A stretch of 64,000 bases of DNA from Novosphingobium pentaromativorans US6-1 (GTDB taxonomy: Bacteria; Pseudomonadota; Alphaproteobacteria; Sphingomonadales; Sphingomonadaceae): NCBI RefSeq assembly GCF_000767465.1, contig NZ_CP009291.1:1877501-1941500 (forward strand), read 5' to 3'. The notes beneath the pieces are model-generated. The model was given only the letters and a program-made list of their open reading frames with translations, did not search any database and was not told where the DNA came from. Below, piece after piece: positions 62,390 to 64,000 of the stretch. Position numbers and translations under genes: made by a program. Each line of letters begins with the position of its first letter. Positions within the stretch are counted from its first letter, which is position 1.

Positions 62390-63214
62390 TCATTCGCCGG
62401 CCCCCTGGGCGGCATCCTCGTCATTCGCCCCGGCATCCGCGGCGGTCTTTGCGCCGTCCTTGCCGATGGGCTCTCCCTTGTCATCAACAACGTCGTCCAG
62501 CGCGTCGACGCCCAGCACCGCCGCCAGTTGGCGGGCGCGGCTGCGCAGTGCTGCGCTGACGCCCTCGTCCTTAGCGATCGCACCGAACAGCGGACCGGCC
62601 TGGTCCTTCTTGTCCATCTTCAGGTAGGCCATCCCGACAAGTTCGCCAGCCACGCCGAACCACGGGTTGCCCGGGGCGGCATAGGGCTTGAGGCGATCGA
62701 CCACGTCCTGCGGCTTCATCGCATCGAAGTTCGCGCCGACTTCGCGGATCGTGGCGAGGTCGCGCATCGGCTGCGGCGCCTTTTCGTCCCTGGCGACTTC
62801 GGCGTAGAGCTTGAGCGCGTCGTCCTTCTTGCCCTGATCGAGGGCGATCCCCGCCAGCATCAGCTTGGCCGCGGAGGCGCTGCCGTCGGAACCTTCACCG
62901 GCAAGCGTCTTGAGCTTGGCATCGGCATCGTCGAGCTTGCCCGCCTTCAGGCTGTCCAGCGCCTGCACGAAGGCCTCGGCGTTCCCTTCACGCTGCTGGG
63001 TCTGCTTGTGATCCCAGTAGAGGTAACCACCGAAGGCCGCGAGAGCGATGACGATCAGCGCAATCAGCGGCTTGCCATAGCGGGCAAAGAAGCTTTCGAG
63101 CTGATCCTGGCGCACGGCATCGTCAACCTCGCGCAGGAATACATCCTGCTGCGCGGCGAGTCGCTGTTCGGCCTTGTCGTTGGACGGAGTGTTTTGAGAA
63201 GGAGGCAGAGCCAA
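62390..63214 (-). CDS. YfgM-like TPR membrane protein
   Basis: A 274-residue protein with an N-terminal cytosolic segment, one membrane helix (PLIALIVIALAAFGGYLYW, about 48-67) and a periplasmic TPR-like part (LKAGKLDDADAKLKTLAGEGSDGSASAAKLMLAGIALDQGKKDDALKLYAEV). This is the YfgM/DUF2133-type layout; YfgM links to Sec and periplasmic chaperones. Its stop overlaps an alternative bamB ATG, showing operon linkage. Confidence 0.88.
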   Translation of the reverse strand: MALPPSQNTPSNDKAEQRLAAQQDVFLREVDDAVRQDQLESFFARYGKPLIALIVIALAAFGGYLYWDHKQTQQREGNAEAFVQALDSLKAGKLDDADAKLKTLAGEGSDGSASAAKLMLAGIALDQGKKDDALKLYAEVARDEKAPQPMRDLATIREVGANFDAMKPQDVVDRLKPYAAPGNPWFGVAGELVGMAYLKMDKKDQAGPLFGAIAKDEGVSAALRSRARQLAAVLGVDALDDVVDDKGEPIGKDGAKTAADAGANDEDAAQGAGE

Positions 63215-63336
63215 TTTTCGGGCGCTTTCTGCGGAAATCAGGATGGTTGCGGGCTGTTTAGCGAATGGCTGGGGCTTTTCAACGGGGATGATCGCTGCAC
63301 GTCCCGTGGTGAAGCACCGCTGAATGAGCGCGGGAC

Positions 63337-64000
63337 CTAGATCGCGGACATCCGGCCCACCGCCTGTCCATAGACCGTGCGATACAGGGAAATCATTGTA
63401 TTTTCGTCATAATGTGCATTGGCATGGGCGCGGTTGGCAATGCCGATGCGGGTCCGCAACTGCGCGTCGCAGGCCAGTTCGACCAGCGCGCGGGCCAGTT
63501 CCGCCTCGTCGCCGGGCCTGGTGATATGTCCCCGGTTTTCCTCGGAAACCATGGATGCGACATCTCCCACCGCCGGCGAAGCTACCGCAAGGCCCGCCGC
63601 CATCGCCTCGACGACCGATATCGGGAACTGCTCGCTATCGGAGGAAAGCGCGAAGAGATCGAACAGCCCCACCGCGTGCGAGGGATCGGCGACGAAGCCG
63701 GGCAGATGCACCCGATTCCCCACGCCGCTCGCCTCGGCCTGCGCGGCGATGGCACCGCGCTCGGGCCCTTCGCCGAGGATGACCAGCCGCCAGTCCTGCG
63801 GCATCTGCGCAAAGGCGCGCACCAGACGGGGCAGGTTCTTGACCGGGCGCAGCCCGGCCAGCGTGCCGACCCATTTCTCGCCCGGCTGCTTGACGAGGCC
63901 CGGCAGGATGTCCGGGCGCGGCTTGTCGACATAGGCCGCGCAGTTGATGCCGTTGACGATCAGCCTGACCTTGCCGCGCGGCTGCTTCCACGCGTCCAGC
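63337..64000 (-). CDS. Glycosyltransferase (GT4), 3' part only
   Basis: The frame runs off the right edge; about 221 C-terminal residues are visible. It contains LIVNGINCAAYVDKP, VGTLAGLRPVKNLPRLVRAFAQ, LVILGEGPERGAI, LPGFVADPSHAVGLFDLFALSSDSEQFPISVVEAMAAGLAV (E-x7-E donor motif of GT4 enzymes). The N-terminal domain lies outside the window. Acts on polysaccharide or lipid-linked sugars; substrate unknown. Confidence 0.87.
   Translation of the reverse strand, partial: LDAWKQPRGKVRLIVNGINCAAYVDKPRPDILPGLVKQPGEKWVGTLAGLRPVKNLPRLVRAFAQMPQDWRLVILGEGPERGAIAAQAEASGVGNRVHLPGFVADPSHAVGLFDLFALSSDSEQFPISVVEAMAAGLAVASPAVGDVASMVSEENRGHITRPGDEAELARALVELACDAQLRTRIGIANRAHANAHYDENTMISLYRTVYGQAVGRMSAI

Overview
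The window is a GC-rich chromosomal segment with gene content and order typical of Sphingomonadales (Alphaproteobacteria). A Novosphingobium-like genome is the best guess, inferred from protein families and synteny and not from a database match. Evidence includes DUF3422, DUF4169 and DUF1489 proteins, glnBA, type-2 argC, the argS-SPOR-nagZ-scpAB-tatABC block and the miaB-phoH-ybeY-corC block. Nearly all sequence is ordinary core genome; most other long open frames are high-GC shadows.

Layout. 1-1337: a tRNA-Leu(GAG) whose 3' end is duplicated about 1.16 kb downstream, bounding a small lower-GC element with one cargo gene (a HEPN/MltR-like helical protein) and no integrase. 1.4-6.8 kb: nucleotidyltransferase, DUF3422 membrane protein, cytochrome b561, HerA-type ATPase, DUF4169 and small proteins. 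7.0-11.5 kb: a tightly overlapping biotin operon (bioF, a BioH-like esterase, bioC, bioD, bioA) preceded by hairpins and a 22-bp imperfect palindrome. 11.5-17 kb: GH128-like hydrolase, map, a DUF3298/4163-type lipoprotein, leucyl aminopeptidase, an SH3 protein and argC. 17-19.3 kb: glnB-glnA behind a probable sigma-54 promoter. 19.5-27.9 kb: exported proteins, fasciclin lipoprotein, GH24 lysozyme, bpt, an SDR, threonine ammonia-lyase, a hydroxyisobutyrate-dehydrogenase-like enzyme and an amidohydrolase.

27.9-34.8 kb: a minus-strand block argS-SPOR-nagZ-scpA-scpB-tatA-tatB-tatC (translation, cell wall recycling, chromosome segregation, Tat export). 35-43 kb: OmpA-family protein, then miaB, hydrolase, lipoprotein, phoH, ybeY, corC-like and a LysR regulator. 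43-51 kb: cyclophilin, mgtE, DUF1489, nudC, serine hydrolase, mutY, DciA-like protein and two DsbA-like thiol oxidoreductases. 51-55.5 kb: smc convergent with soxR, which is divergent from a VOC/glyoxalase gene with a perfect SoxR-type operator between them. 55.5-64 kb: YedK-like protein, ubiA, rsmE, gshA, an ICMT-like membrane methyltransferase, bamB, a YfgM-like protein and the 3' part of a glycosyltransferase that runs off the window.

The best candidate for something undescribed is the integrase-less mini-element at tRNA-Leu. It has 16-bp attachment repeats, a matched pair of spaced TTCCACC repeats at each end that look like recombinase arm sites, its own terminator next to the tRNA, and a cargo protein with an RX4H motif. 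Function and mobility are inferences from sequence alone.
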